Positions 17,846 through 26,714 of a stretch of 64,000 bases of DNA are shown here, one piece after another. Every line of letters begins with the position of its first letter. Within the stretch, counting starts at the first letter, position 1. The notes beneath the pieces are model-generated. The model had not been told where the DNA came from. It was given only the letters and a program-made list of their open reading frames with translations, and searched no databases. This DNA comes from Clostridiales bacterium (GTDB taxonomy: Bacteria; Bacillota; Clostridia; Oscillospirales; Acutalibacteraceae): positions 1 through 64,000 of the forward strand of contig JAAWQC010000004.1 of NCBI GenBank assembly GCA_022800315.1, in the 5' to 3' direction. The translations under genes were made by a program, and so were the position numbers.

Positions 17846-17869
17846 CGCCGGCCGTTGGCCGGCGTTTTT
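17846..17869 (+). terminator. terminator of the AraC gene
   Basis: CGCCGGCC, a GTT loop and GGCCGGCG are followed by TTTTT, ten bases after the stop codon. Confidence 0.85.
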
Positions 17870-17875
17870 CTTGTG

Positions 17876-17942
17876 ACAACGTAAAAAAGTTGTATAAATG
17901 CGTTTGAATAGTTGCAGAAAAAACGACATCGGGCGTTATAAT
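17876..17942 (+). promoter_or_regulatory. promoter and possible AraC operator of the sugar genes
   Basis: TATAAT at 17937-17942 is preceded by TTGCAG at 17912-17917 with a long 19-base spacer, as often seen at activator-dependent promoters. Just upstream lies the dyad ACAAC (17876-17880) and GTTGT (17889-17893), a possible binding site for the adjacent AraC regulator. Confidence 0.45.
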
Positions 17943-18017
17943 GAAAAGAGAATACCCCTATCAGGCGTTGCTGTAAAAACAGGCAAACACGCTTTGACGA
18001 AAGGATGAAATTTGCGT

Positions 18018-18983
18018 ATGAAACTGGGAGTACTGACCGTCCCGCTGCAAAACCTGCCGGCGGAAGAGGCTTTTGCCTATCTGAGCGGCCTAGGTGTGCA
18101 GGCGGTCGAACTGGGCACCGGCGGTTACACGAACGGCAATCATCTGCCGCTGGACGTTTATCTGAACGACGATGCAAAAATTGAAGAATACAAACAGCTT
18201 TTAGATACGTATCATCTGGAGATCGCCGCCCTGTCCTGCCACGGCAATCCCGTGCATCCCGACAAGGCCGTCGCGGAGAATTACCATCGTGTGTTCGTGG
18301 ACACCTGCCGCATGGCGCAGAAGCTCGGTGTGGAGACGGTGGTCACCTTCTCCGGCTGCCCCGGCGACTGCCCCGAATCAAGGCGCCCCAACTGGGTCAC
18401 CTGCGCATGGCCCTCCGACTACTCGGAAATCCTGGAGTGGCAGTGGAACGAGGTGCTGATCCCTTACTGGAAGGAAGCCGCCAGGATCGCCGCCTCCTTC
18501 GGCGTAAAGAAAATCGCTTTTGAAATGCATCCGGGATTCTGTGTATACAATCCCGCCACCCTGCTGCGCCTACGCGCCGCGGTGGGCGACATCATCGGCG
18601 CCAACCTGGACCCCAGCCATCTGATCTGGCAGGGCATCGACCCTGTGGCCGCCATCCGTGAGCTGAAGGGCGCGATCTATCACTTCCATGCGAAGGACAC
18701 CAAGATCGATCCCTACAACTGCGCGAAAAACGGCGTGCTGGACACCGGCAGCTTCGGTGACGTGGCCTCCCGCAGCTGGGCGTTCCGCACCGTCGGATAC
18801 GGCAACGATGTCAGCTGCTGGAAGGACATCATCTCCAACCTGCGCATGGCCGGCTACGAGGGCGCGGTGAGCATCGAGCATGAGGACGGACTCATGTCAG
18901 TAAAGGAAGGGCTGGAAAAGGCCGTTGCTTTCCTGAAGGATATCCTGATTACCGAGGCCCCTACCGCAGCCTGGTGGGCATAA
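18018..18983 (+). CDS. sugar phosphate isomerase/epimerase, TIM barrel
   Basis: This 321-residue protein belongs to the xylose isomerase-like TIM barrel superfamily (AP endonuclease family 2 fold), which includes sugar isomerases and epimerases. It starts MKLGVLTVPLQNLPAEEAF and contains metal-ligand blocks such as FEMHPGFCVYNP, NLDPSHLIWQGIDP and IYHFHAKDTKID, then SIEHEDGLMS near the end. A TTG six bases upstream in frame has better spacing to AAAGGA and could be used instead of the ATG at 18018. It is first in a unit with a Gfo/Idh/MocA dehydrogenase and ThuA. The substrate is not evident. Confidence 0.82.
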   Translation: MKLGVLTVPLQNLPAEEAFAYLSGLGVQAVELGTGGYTNGNHLPLDVYLNDDAKIEEYKQLLDTYHLEIAALSCHGNPVHPDKAVAENYHRVFVDTCRMAQKLGVETVVTFSGCPGDCPESRRPNWVTCAWPSDYSEILEWQWNEVLIPYWKEAARIAASFGVKKIAFEMHPGFCVYNPATLLRLRAAVGDIIGANLDPSHLIWQGIDPVAAIRELKGAIYHFHAKDTKIDPYNCAKNGVLDTGSFGDVASRSWAFRTVGYGNDVSCWKDIISNLRMAGYEGAVSIEHEDGLMSVKEGLEKAVAFLKDILITEAPTAAWWA

Positions 18984-19068
18984 ATTTTTTCACATGATTC
19001 GGGCGGGCCGCCGCGGCGGCGCTCCCCTTTCAAAATAACATTTCACAGGGAAGGCTTGATACATCATC

Positions 19069-20133
19069 ATGAAGCAGTACAAAGCAGCAATCGTCGGCTA
19101 CGGCGGCATGGGCCGCTGGCATGTCGAGGGAATCCACAAGACCGACCGCATCGCTTTTAAAGGCACCTACGATATCAATCCGGACCGCATGAAGGCGGCC
19201 GAGGCTGACGGCCTGACCGTATCCTATCCCTCCTACGAGGCTTTATTGGCCGACGAGGAGATCGACATTGTGGTCATCGCGACCCCCAACAACTTCCACA
19301 TGTCTCTGGCCGTCCAGGCCATGGAGGCGGGCAAAGCCGTCCTGTGTGAAAAACCGGTGGCCATGTCCAGCGAAGAAGCGCAGGCCATGATCGACTGTTC
19401 CAAGCGGACCGGCAGCGTCTTCACGGTCCATCAGAATCGGCGCCACGATCCCGATTACCTCCATGTGTGCGATTCCATCAAGCAGGGCCTGCTCGGCGAC
19501 GCCTTTGAAATCGAGTCCCGTGTCACCGGCGCCCGCGGCATCCCCGAGGGCTGGCGGCTGTACGCCGTAGCCGGCGGCGGCATGATGCTGGACTGGGGCG
19601 TCCATCTGATCGACCAGATGACCGAACTGTTTAAGGGACACAAGGTGACCTCCGTCTACTGCGATATGTACCATGTGGTATATAAGGAATGCGATGACGG
19701 TTTCAAGCTGACCCTGAAATTCGATAACGGCGTTTCCTGCATGGTGGAAGTGGGCACCAGCCATTATATCGACGCGCCCCGCTGGTACGTCTGCGGCAAC
19801 CGCGGCACCCTTTCCATCCCCGACTGGAGCTGCAACGGCAAGATTGTGCGCGCCAAGGACTATGAAATCGTCTGGGGCGAGGACATCGTCTACACCAAGG
19901 CGGGTCCCACCCGCACCATGGCCCCCCGCGCCAAGGACACCACCGAGGAAATCGCGCTGGATCCCGACCGGTTCGAGGGCGACTACGACATCACCTACCG
20001 CAATCTGGCGGCGGTGCTGGATGGCACCGAAGAACTGCTGGTCAAGCCGGAGGAAACCCTGCGGGTGATGAAGATCATGGAGGCGGCGTTCGAATCCGAC
20101 CGAACCGGCCAGGCTATCCTCTGTGAATTGTAA
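19069..20133 (+). CDS. Gfo/Idh/MocA family oxidoreductase
   Basis: This NAD(P)-dependent sugar dehydrogenase of 354 residues has a Rossmann N-terminus (AIVGYGGMGRWHVEGI), the family motif LCEKPVAMS with the catalytic lysine, and the GGGMMLDWGVHLIDQM block that holds active-site residues. These enzymes oxidise or reduce sugars and inositols. It lies between the isomerase and ThuA genes, which suggests a joint pathway of the keto-sugar type described for ThuA-ThuB systems. Confidence 0.88.
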   Translation: MKQYKAAIVGYGGMGRWHVEGIHKTDRIAFKGTYDINPDRMKAAEADGLTVSYPSYEALLADEEIDIVVIATPNNFHMSLAVQAMEAGKAVLCEKPVAMSSEEAQAMIDCSKRTGSVFTVHQNRRHDPDYLHVCDSIKQGLLGDAFEIESRVTGARGIPEGWRLYAVAGGGMMLDWGVHLIDQMTELFKGHKVTSVYCDMYHVVYKECDDGFKLTLKFDNGVSCMVEVGTSHYIDAPRWYVCGNRGTLSIPDWSCNGKIVRAKDYEIVWGEDIVYTKAGPTRTMAPRAKDTTEEIALDPDRFEGDYDITYRNLAAVLDGTEELLVKPEETLRVMKIMEAAFESDRTGQAILCEL

Positions 20134-20156
20134 GAAGGACGGAAGGAGATTACGAG

Positions 20157-20906
20157 ATGATCCGCGTTACTGTATGGAATGAAAACGTTTCGGAGCAGGT
20201 TATCCCCGAGATGAAGGATATCTATCCCGAGGGCATGCACGGCTGTATCGCCGCCTTTCTCGGCAAAGAAGAGGATATCGAGGTGCGCACCGCTACCCTC
20301 GATCAGGACGAATGCGGCCTGCCCGACGAGGTGCTCGACAATACCGACGTCATGCTGTGGTGGTCCCACGGCAACGCTGACAAGGTGCCCGACGAGCTGG
20401 CCCGCAAGGTGGCCAACCGAGTGCTTTGCGGCATGGGCATCATTTTCCTGCATTCCGCCCATTTCGCCAAGCCCTTCAAGCTCCTGATGGGCACCAGCTG
20501 CTGCCTGCGCTGGCGCGAGGGGGACTTCGAACGGGTCTGGACGGTCAATCCCGGCCATCCCATCGCCAAGGGCATCCCCCCCTATTTCGAGCTGGAAAGA
20601 GAAGAGATGTACGGCGAATTTTTCGATATCCCACAGCCGGATGAGCTGGTCTTCACCGGCTGGTTCCGCGGCGGCGAAGTCTTCCGTTCGGGCTGCTGCT
20701 GGCACCGCGGTCTGGGTAAGGTGTTTTACTTCCAGCCGGGCCATGAGACCAATCCCACCTACCACAATCCCTACGTGCAGCGGGTGATCCTCAACGCGGT
20801 ACGCTGGGCGGAGCCCACCTGCTCCCGCAAGGAGCTGAACGCCCCGTGGCAGAAGAAATCGGCGGAGGATATGCATCGTGACGGCGAGACCCTCACCGAA
20901 TATTGA
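20157..20906 (+). CDS. ThuA domain-containing protein
   Basis: This 249-residue protein matches the ThuA family (class I glutamine amidotransferase-like fold) associated with trehalose and related disaccharide use in Rhizobium. Visible blocks include VTVWNENV at the N-terminus, DVMLWWSHGNADKVPDELA, IIFLHSAHFAKPFKLLMG and VFYFQPGHETNPTYHNP. It ends the three-gene sugar unit; GGAAGGAG precedes the ATG. The catalytic activity of this family is not certain. Confidence 0.85.
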   Translation: MIRVTVWNENVSEQVIPEMKDIYPEGMHGCIAAFLGKEEDIEVRTATLDQDECGLPDEVLDNTDVMLWWSHGNADKVPDELARKVANRVLCGMGIIFLHSAHFAKPFKLLMGTSCCLRWREGDFERVWTVNPGHPIAKGIPPYFELEREEMYGEFFDIPQPDELVFTGWFRGGEVFRSGCCWHRGLGKVFYFQPGHETNPTYHNPYVQRVILNAVRWAEPTCSRKELNAPWQKKSAEDMHRDGETLTEY

Positions 20907-20908
20907 GT

Positions 20909-20966
20909 TAGTAAGCAAAAGGAATCCCGCGGCTGTATGCAGCCGCGGGATTCCTTTTGCTTACTA
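20909..20966. terminator. bidirectional terminator with a 27-bp perfect stem
   Basis: Positions 20909-20935 and 20940-20966 are perfect complements around a four-base loop. The hairpin starts two bases past the stop codon of thuA and touches the stop codon of the convergent gene at 20967. Its arms end with A-rich and T-rich segments rather than a free T-run. Confidence 0.85.
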
Positions 20967-21863
20967 TCATGAAACGAGAGTTTGAATTTCTCCCAATATT
21001 TTGACGAGATCGTCGTAACAAACATAAAAACTGTTTGTCTGACCATCCCCATTCCATTCCCATACGTAAAGGCGAAGAGCGGAAATATTAAAATTATCGC
21101 TGATAAGGGAACGCTCGCGGTAGGTCCAATATTCCGGATTCATCACCGGCTGGTTGATGGTGTCTTCGTCATACCACAGCAGAAGTCTTTCCTGATAAGA
21201 TCCGTCCGCCTTATCGCCGAACAAACCCAGCGCTATCCCCTGTAGAAGAAAATAGGAATTCTGCATTTGCTCTGTTGTCATTTTCATCGCCTGCAGGGGG
21301 CTGAAGACATAATGCAGCCGATTGCCGCCATATACTTCGGCCAAAGCGCCCATATCCTCCGGATAGATATAGGTAATACCATCAATAATCAGCCCACGTA
21401 TCTCCCTGCCGCCGGGCAGCGTTATCGTCGTATTGATTCGTCTGGGAGGGGTTGGCGTATAGACCGCGGTGGTCGTGGGCTCATTTTTAGGCGGTATTAC
21501 AAACGGGGTAAATTGCGGTTTCGTGCTTTCTGTTTCAGAGGGACCTGACGTCTGCGGAACGGCAGTGGCGGACGTTTGCTGAACCGTCGTCGTTGTCCGG
21601 CTGCTTGTTTGTATCGTTTCAATCGCTGTGGTTTCACCATCTGTCGGCAGCGTAGTGGTGGTTACCATCCGAGTGATATCCGTTGTGATGGTATTGTCTG
21701 CCGTCGATGCTGTAGGCAGCAACAACGCTGTGGATGAGCAGGTGGTCTCCTCTGTCTCCGCGGCCAGTACCGGCGGCTTTGCCAGCGACGATGCGCCATT
21801 GAATAACACCATCAGCAATACCGCCACACAGGATAGGGCGGCGGTACGAACCGGCACCTTCAT
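20967..21863 (-). CDS. secreted protein with Thr/Ser-rich linker
   Basis: This 298-residue protein has a signal peptide (MKVPVRTAALSCVAVLLMVL, cleavage possible after SSLA or LAA near 28-35), then about 110 residues dominated by Thr, Ser and Pro, and a C-terminal globular domain (about 140-298) with many aromatic residues (YWTYRERSL, RLYVWEWNGDGQTNSFYV). The layout suggests a domain held away from the cell surface. There is no recognised catalytic motif and no sorting signal. The start at 21863 has AAGGAGG eight bases upstream. I do not recognise the family. Confidence 0.65.
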   Translation of the reverse strand: MKVPVRTAALSCVAVLLMVLFNGASSLAKPPVLAAETEETTCSSTALLLPTASTADNTITTDITRMVTTTTLPTDGETTAIETIQTSSRTTTTVQQTSATAVPQTSGPSETESTKPQFTPFVIPPKNEPTTTAVYTPTPPRRINTTITLPGGREIRGLIIDGITYIYPEDMGALAEVYGGNRLHYVFSPLQAMKMTTEQMQNSYFLLQGIALGLFGDKADGSYQERLLLWYDEDTINQPVMNPEYWTYRERSLISDNFNISALRLYVWEWNGDGQTNSFYVCYDDLVKILGEIQTLVS

Positions 21864-21913
21864 ATGGTTTGCCTCCTTATGCAATCTAAGATCCGTAACG
21901 ATATTCTGTGTTT

Positions 21914-21942
21914 ATTATAAGCTGTTTGTAAAATATTTGCAA
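21914..21942 (-). promoter_or_regulatory. sigma-A promoter of the secreted protein gene
   Basis: On the minus strand TTGCAA (21937-21942), 17 bases and TATAAT (21914-21919) form a near-consensus promoter 50 bases before the start codon, so the gene has its own transcript apart from the DUF3006 gene upstream. Confidence 0.75.
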
Positions 21943-21978
21943 CCTGATCGCATAAATATCAAGAAATGGTGTGCAAAA

Positions 21979-22197
21979 TTATTTTTTCCTCTTCAGCAGC
22001 TGTTCCATCCGCCTCGCCCGTTCCCGGCGGCGGGCGGTCTCCGCCTCGTCGATCGTGTATCCCTCCGCCGTTTCCAGCAGGACATCCCCCTGCCGCACAT
22101 GAGAAGGGAGAACAGCACGCTTTACCTGGCGGCCGTTGCCGTCGTCGTCCTGCAGGACGGCCCATTCTTCTTCAAACCGGTCGATGGCGTAAAACAT
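21979..22197 (-). CDS. DUF3006 domain protein
   Basis: This is a 72-residue protein matching DUF3006: it begins MFYAIDRFEEEWAVLQDDDG, has a central GDVLLE turn and ends with IDEAETARRRERARRMEQLL. Such proteins often lie next to secreted ComEC-like metallo-beta-lactamase genes, as here, where it overlaps the end of that gene (which stops at 22209) only in the long frame. The start at 22197 has AGGAGG seven bases upstream, which lies inside the preceding intergenic gap. Function is unknown. Confidence 0.75.
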   Translation of the reverse strand: MFYAIDRFEEEWAVLQDDDGNGRQVKRAVLPSHVRQGDVLLETAEGYTIDEAETARRRERARRMEQLLKRKK

Positions 22198-22208
22198 GAC
22201 CCATCCTC

Positions 22209-23165
22209 CTATTTCTCGGTGATCACCGTAATCCTGCTGCCGTCGCACAGCAGCTTAACCGTACCGTTGAGGTCACTGCGCGTATAGGCGATCTGTAAAT
22301 CCTCCAACGTCTGAAGGGTTTCGGCGTGGGGATGCCCGTAAGAATTCCCCGCGCCGCAGGTGATGGCGGCATAGGCAGGGGACACCTTCTCGAGAAACGC
22401 TTTTTGGGAGGAGGAACGGCTGCCGTGATGTCCCAGCTTGATGAAATCCGCCCGGAGGTCGGCGCCCGCCGCGATCAGGGCGTTTTCCTCCTCCTTCTCC
22501 GCGTCACCCATGAAGAGGAACCGTTTCGAGCCGTAGGTCACCCGGCACACCACCGAGTTGTTGTTGGTGTCGCTGGAGGGCGCCGGCGGGCCGATGAGTT
22601 CCAGCTGCGCCTCGCCCAGCGCGTAGGACTGGCCCGGCTCCGCTTCGGTCACGGCGATTCCCTTATTCGTCAGTGCCTCCAGCAGGTCGAGATAGGTTTT
22701 GGTGGTGGGGGTTGAGCCTTCGGGCATGAAGGCCATGATGAAGGTATCCACCGTCAGCTTGTTCACCACGACATCCATCCCGCCGATGTGGTCGGCGTCG
22801 GGATGGGTGGCGATGGCGTAATCGAGACGGTTTACCCCCCGTGAGCGCAGGGCATCCACCACCTGGTCGCCGTCGTTGTTTTCCCCCGCGTCGATCAGCA
22901 GGAAGGCCTCCCCACTGCGCACCAGAATCGCGTCGGCGTTGCCCACATCGAGGATATCCACCCGCAGCTGGCTGTCCAGCGGCCCCTGATCGGTCAGGCC
23001 CGCCATACCGAAAATTTCGTCCCAGGTGGGCAGGAAGGGTTTGTCCATCTTGCCGCTGATGGTAATCAGGCCGCAGACCGCCGCCGCGAGTGCGATAATC
23101 CCCGACGTGATCCAGAAGGCGAGGCGCTCCCGCTTCGGCCGTTTTTTCCAGTTCCCACTGCTCAT
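22209..23165 (-). CDS. membrane-anchored ComEC/Rec2-like metallo-beta-lactamase
   Basis: This 318-residue protein has one N-terminal membrane segment (about 15-37) and an outer metallo-beta-lactamase domain with the metal motif THPDADHIGG (H121, D123, D125, H126), FMGDAEKEEE and KLGHHGSRSSS. It corresponds to the C-terminal domain of ComEC without the DNA channel. Stand-alone versions are common in Clostridia; a nuclease or phosphodiesterase role is suspected but not shown. Linked to the DUF3006 gene 11 bases downstream. Confidence 0.8.
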   Translation of the reverse strand: MSSGNWKKRPKRERLAFWITSGIIALAAAVCGLITISGKMDKPFLPTWDEIFGMAGLTDQGPLDSQLRVDILDVGNADAILVRSGEAFLLIDAGENNDGDQVVDALRSRGVNRLDYAIATHPDADHIGGMDVVVNKLTVDTFIMAFMPEGSTPTTKTYLDLLEALTNKGIAVTEAEPGQSYALGEAQLELIGPPAPSSDTNNNSVVCRVTYGSKRFLFMGDAEKEEENALIAAGADLRADFIKLGHHGSRSSSQKAFLEKVSPAYAAITCGAGNSYGHPHAETLQTLEDLQIAYTRSDLNGTVKLLCDGSRITVITEK

Positions 23166-23217
23166 GATGGTATCCTTTCCAGGGGCTTGCCGCCCCGTTC
23201 ATCGTATGGTAGGTCGT

Positions 23218-25131
23218 TTATTTCTTTTTCTTCGGCAGGGATTTTTTCTTCTTCGGCGCTATCCCTCCGGCGTAGGGCCGCCCCTTCCCCTGAGGACTTT
23301 TCCCCCGCCCGTATACAGGGCGGCCTCCTCCTCCCGCTTCGGCGGGCACAAGGCACTGGGGCCCCGTGCCGATGAGGTCGGCCCGCCCCGCCGCTCGCAG
23401 CGCGGCGCGCACCGCCTTATGATTTTCCGGCCGGAAATACTGGAGCATGGCACGCTGGGCGGCCTTCTCCTTCGGGGTGCGGGGCACGTACACCGGCTGT
23501 AAGGTATAGGGGTCCAGTCCCGTATAGAACATACAGGTGGACACCGTCCCAGGCGTGGGATAAAAATCCTGCACCTGTTCGGGATGCAGCCCTTCCTTTT
23601 TGAGGAACAGGGCCAGTTCGATAGCGTCCTTCATGGTGCTGCCGGGATGGGAAGACATGAGGTACGGCACCAGGTACTGCTTCTTACCCATGCTTTTTGT
23701 CAGCTCGTAAAACCGTTCCCGGAACCGCTCGTAGGTATCGATGGAGGGCTTGCCCATACAGGAGAGCACCGGGGCGGAGCAATGCTCCGGCGCCACCTTG
23801 AGCTGGCCGCTGACATGATGCTGGACCAGCTCGCGGAAGAAGGTGTCGTCCGGGTCCGCCATCAGGTAATCGAACCGGATGCCCGATCGGATGAATACCT
23901 TTTTCACCCCCGGCACTTTGCGCAGGCGGCGCAGCAGGTGGAGGTATTCGCTGTGGTCCGCCTGCAGGGCGGGGCAGGGTGCGGGCGCGAGGCACTTTTT
24001 CCCCTTGCACAGCCCCTTTTTCAGCTGGGCCTGGCAGGAGGGGCGGCGGAAATTGGCGGTGGGGCCGCCCACGTCGTGGATATACCCCTTAAAGCCAGGC
24101 ATTTGCACCAGCTTTTCCGCTTCGCGGAGCACCGATTCCTCACTGCGGCAGGCGATCTGCCGCCCCTGATGATAGGCCAGGGAGCAGAAGTTGCACGCGC
24201 CGAAACAGCCCCGGTTGTGGACCAGGGAAAAACGCACTTCCTCAATGCCCGGCACCCCGCCCAGCGCTTCATAGGAGGGATGGGGCTGGCGCATATAGGG
24301 CAGCTCGTACACGGCGTCGAACTCAGGGGTAGTCAGAGGCGGCTGGGGCGGGTTCTGCACGACCATCCAGTCGCCGTGGCGCTGGATCACCGTCTTGCCC
24401 CGCACCGCGTCATGCTCGTCCTGCTGGATGCGGCAGGAGACGGCGTACTGCTTTTTACCCCCGTCGTCGGGCGCGCTCACCCGCTCAAATGAGGGACACT
24501 CGGCACAGGGACGGGGCGTGTACTCCTTCACCGGCACCTTCCAGCAGGTACCGGGGATATCGGTCATGGCGGCGACGTCCTCCCCGGCGGCCAGCCGCCG
24601 GGCGATCTCCACATTCTGCCGTTCCCCCATGCCGAACACGAGCAGGTCGGCCCCGCTGTCCAGCAGGATGGAGGGCCGTATCCGGTCGTCCCAGTAATCG
24701 TAATGGGCAAACCGGCGCAGCGAAGCCTCCAGCCCACCAATGATCACCGGCAGGTCGGGATAGGCCTGCCGGGCCTGCTGAGAATAGACGATGGTAGCCC
24801 GGTCGGGCCGGGCGCCCGATTTGCCGCCGGCGGTGTAAGCGTCGTCGCTGCGGCGGCGTTTGGCGGCGGTGTAGTGGGCCACCATCGAGTCGATATTGCC
24901 GCCGCTGACGAAGAAGCCCAGGCGGGGACGGCCGAAACGGCTGAAGTCCGCCGCCGACCGCGGCTGGGCCAGCAGGCACACCTGAAAGCCGGCGGCCTCC
25001 AGCGTGCGGGAAACGATGGCGGGGCCAAAACTGGGATGGTCCACATAGGCGTCGCCGGTGACCACCACGATATCGGGTGCTCCCCATCCGCGCTCGTCCA
25101 TCTCCTGTCGTGTCAAGGGTAAAAACGGCAT
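23218..25131 (-). CDS. YgiQ family radical SAM protein
   Basis: This 637-residue protein has the YgiQ layout: an N-terminal DIVVVTGDAYVDHPSFG cobalamin-binding-like domain and a radical SAM core with the cluster motif C-F-G-A-C-N-F-C near 315-322, then DVGGPTANF and a long C-terminal part with YLVPYLMSSHPGST. The very basic tail (KKKKSLPKKKK) is common in this family. The function is not established. AAGGAG precedes the ATG. Confidence 0.88.
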   Translation of the reverse strand: MPFLPLTRQEMDERGWGAPDIVVVTGDAYVDHPSFGPAIVSRTLEAAGFQVCLLAQPRSAADFSRFGRPRLGFFVSGGNIDSMVAHYTAAKRRRSDDAYTAGGKSGARPDRATIVYSQQARQAYPDLPVIIGGLEASLRRFAHYDYWDDRIRPSILLDSGADLLVFGMGERQNVEIARRLAAGEDVAAMTDIPGTCWKVPVKEYTPRPCAECPSFERVSAPDDGGKKQYAVSCRIQQDEHDAVRGKTVIQRHGDWMVVQNPPQPPLTTPEFDAVYELPYMRQPHPSYEALGGVPGIEEVRFSLVHNRGCFGACNFCSLAYHQGRQIACRSEESVLREAEKLVQMPGFKGYIHDVGGPTANFRRPSCQAQLKKGLCKGKKCLAPAPCPALQADHSEYLHLLRRLRKVPGVKKVFIRSGIRFDYLMADPDDTFFRELVQHHVSGQLKVAPEHCSAPVLSCMGKPSIDTYERFRERFYELTKSMGKKQYLVPYLMSSHPGSTMKDAIELALFLKKEGLHPEQVQDFYPTPGTVSTCMFYTGLDPYTLQPVYVPRTPKEKAAQRAMLQYFRPENHKAVRAALRAAGRADLIGTGPQCLVPAEAGGGGRPVYGRGKSPQGKGRPYAGGIAPKKKKSLPKKKK

Positions 25132-25207
25132 AACTTCTCCTTATTGGTCGATTATCTCCCGGTGCTGCCGCCGCTATCGACGGTCAGTGAAATTTTGTTA
25201 CGATCTC

Positions 25208-26710
25208 TTATCGCCGGAACAGGCGGTTGATCTCGCGGAAATAGGGACGGTCGATCCCCTCGATGGTCTCCCCCGTAGTGCGGAAGCGCCAGTTGCTTTC
25301 GGGAACGCCGGGAATGTTCATGCGGGCGTCGCTGCCGAAACCGCACATATCCTGAAAGGCCACCACCGCCAGCCGGGCGGAGGACCGCCACACCGTCTCG
25401 ATGATCCGGCGGCAGGCGGGGCTGCTATAACCCCCTTCGCCCCAGCCGTCCCCCTCGAACCCGCAGTAGCGCAGGGCAAACGCCCGCTCCTCGGGCGTGG
25501 CCTCCCATAAATAGCCCAGCAGGGTGTTGTTGTCGTGGGTGCCTACGTAGGCCACCGTATCAAAAGGATAATGGTGGGGCAGATGGATGCTGTCGCTGGT
25601 GGGATCGAAGCCGAACTGCACCACCCGCATACCGGGAAAACCGGTCTGCTCCAGCAGCTCCACCACATCCTCGCCGAACACTCCCAGATCCTCCGCCAGG
25701 ATGGAGGGCGACCCCAGGCGGCGTTTGACCGCGTCGAACAGGCGGACGCCCGGCCCCTTCTCCCACGCGCCTTCCCTGGCGGAGGAGGCGCCGGCGGGCA
25801 CAGCCCAGTAGGAGGCGAAGGCGCGGAAATGATCAATGCGCACCGTATCGTACAGGGTCAGCGCCGCGTCGATACGGTCGATCCACCAGGCGTAGCCGTC
25901 CGCCTCCATCGCCTCCCAGTCGTAGAGCGGGTTCCCCCACAGCTGGCCCTCGGCGGAAAAATAATCCGGCGGCACCCCCGCCACCTTGTCGGGAGACAGG
26001 GTGACCGGATCAATGCGGAAGAGGGACAGGCGGCTCCACACGTCGGCGCTGTCCCGCGACAGGTAAATGGGCATGTCACCGATGATCCGTACACCCTTTT
26101 CGTGGGCATAGGCCTTCAGCTCCGCCCACTGCTCGAAAAACAGCCGCTGGGCAAAGAGGGTACAGGCGGCGTCCTCTTTCACCGCGGCATCCTCGGCGGC
26201 CGTTACAGCCGTCGGATAATGGGCGTAGGGTTCGGGCCACTCCCACCAGGGTCGGCCGCCGAACCGCTTTTTCAGCGCCCGGTACAGGGCGTAGTCGGCC
26301 GCCCAGGCGTTTGCCGAAGCAAAGGCGGCGTCCGCTTCTTGCATGATGGAAGTGCGGCGGGAAAAGGCCTGCCGCAGCAGCGCTTCCCGTGTCTCACGGG
26401 CATGGGCGTAGTCGGCGGTATAGGGACTGCCGCCATACCGGCAGGCCGCCTCCTCCCCTTCGGTGACCAGCCCCTGTTCCAGCAGGGCACGAGGGTCGAT
26501 ATACAGCTCGTTGCCGGCGAAGGCGCTGTTTCCCGCGTAGGGGGAACCAGCGCTGTCCAGCGGTCCCAGGGGCAGCACCTGCCACTGGCGGAATCCCATA
26601 TCCGCCAGTGTGTCCACCCACCCTTTCGCCTCCGGTCCGAAGCAGCCGACGCCATAAGGCCCCGGCAGAGAGGTGATATTCATCAATACGCCTGCAGAAC
26701 GGCTGTCCAT
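25208..26710 (-). CDS. malQ: 4-alpha-glucanotransferase (amylomaltase)
   Basis: MalQ transfers alpha-1,4-glucan chains between maltodextrins. The 500-residue protein is a family GH77 enzyme: it begins with RSAGVLMNITSLPGPYGVG, has RIIGDMPIYLSRDSADVW, the nucleophile region RIDHFRAFASYWAVP, the acid/base in ILAEDLGVFG, and VAYVGTHDNNTLLG. It lies between YgiQ and a GNAT gene whose stop codon is five bases away. No other maltose genes are near. Confidence 0.93.
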   Translation of the reverse strand: MDSRSAGVLMNITSLPGPYGVGCFGPEAKGWVDTLADMGFRQWQVLPLGPLDSAGSPYAGNSAFAGNELYIDPRALLEQGLVTEGEEAACRYGGSPYTADYAHARETREALLRQAFSRRTSIMQEADAAFASANAWAADYALYRALKKRFGGRPWWEWPEPYAHYPTAVTAAEDAAVKEDAACTLFAQRLFFEQWAELKAYAHEKGVRIIGDMPIYLSRDSADVWSRLSLFRIDPVTLSPDKVAGVPPDYFSAEGQLWGNPLYDWEAMEADGYAWWIDRIDAALTLYDTVRIDHFRAFASYWAVPAGASSAREGAWEKGPGVRLFDAVKRRLGSPSILAEDLGVFGEDVVELLEQTGFPGMRVVQFGFDPTSDSIHLPHHYPFDTVAYVGTHDNNTLLGYLWEATPEERAFALRYCGFEGDGWGEGGYSSPACRRIIETVWRSSARLAVVAFQDMCGFGSDARMNIPGVPESNWRFRTTGETIEGIDRPYFREINRLFRR

Positions 26711-26714
26711 TCCC

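Noticed and set aside
23218..23300. Lys-rich end of YgiQ as a sign of frameshift
   Set aside because: Basic tails of this sort are common in the family and the frame is intact.
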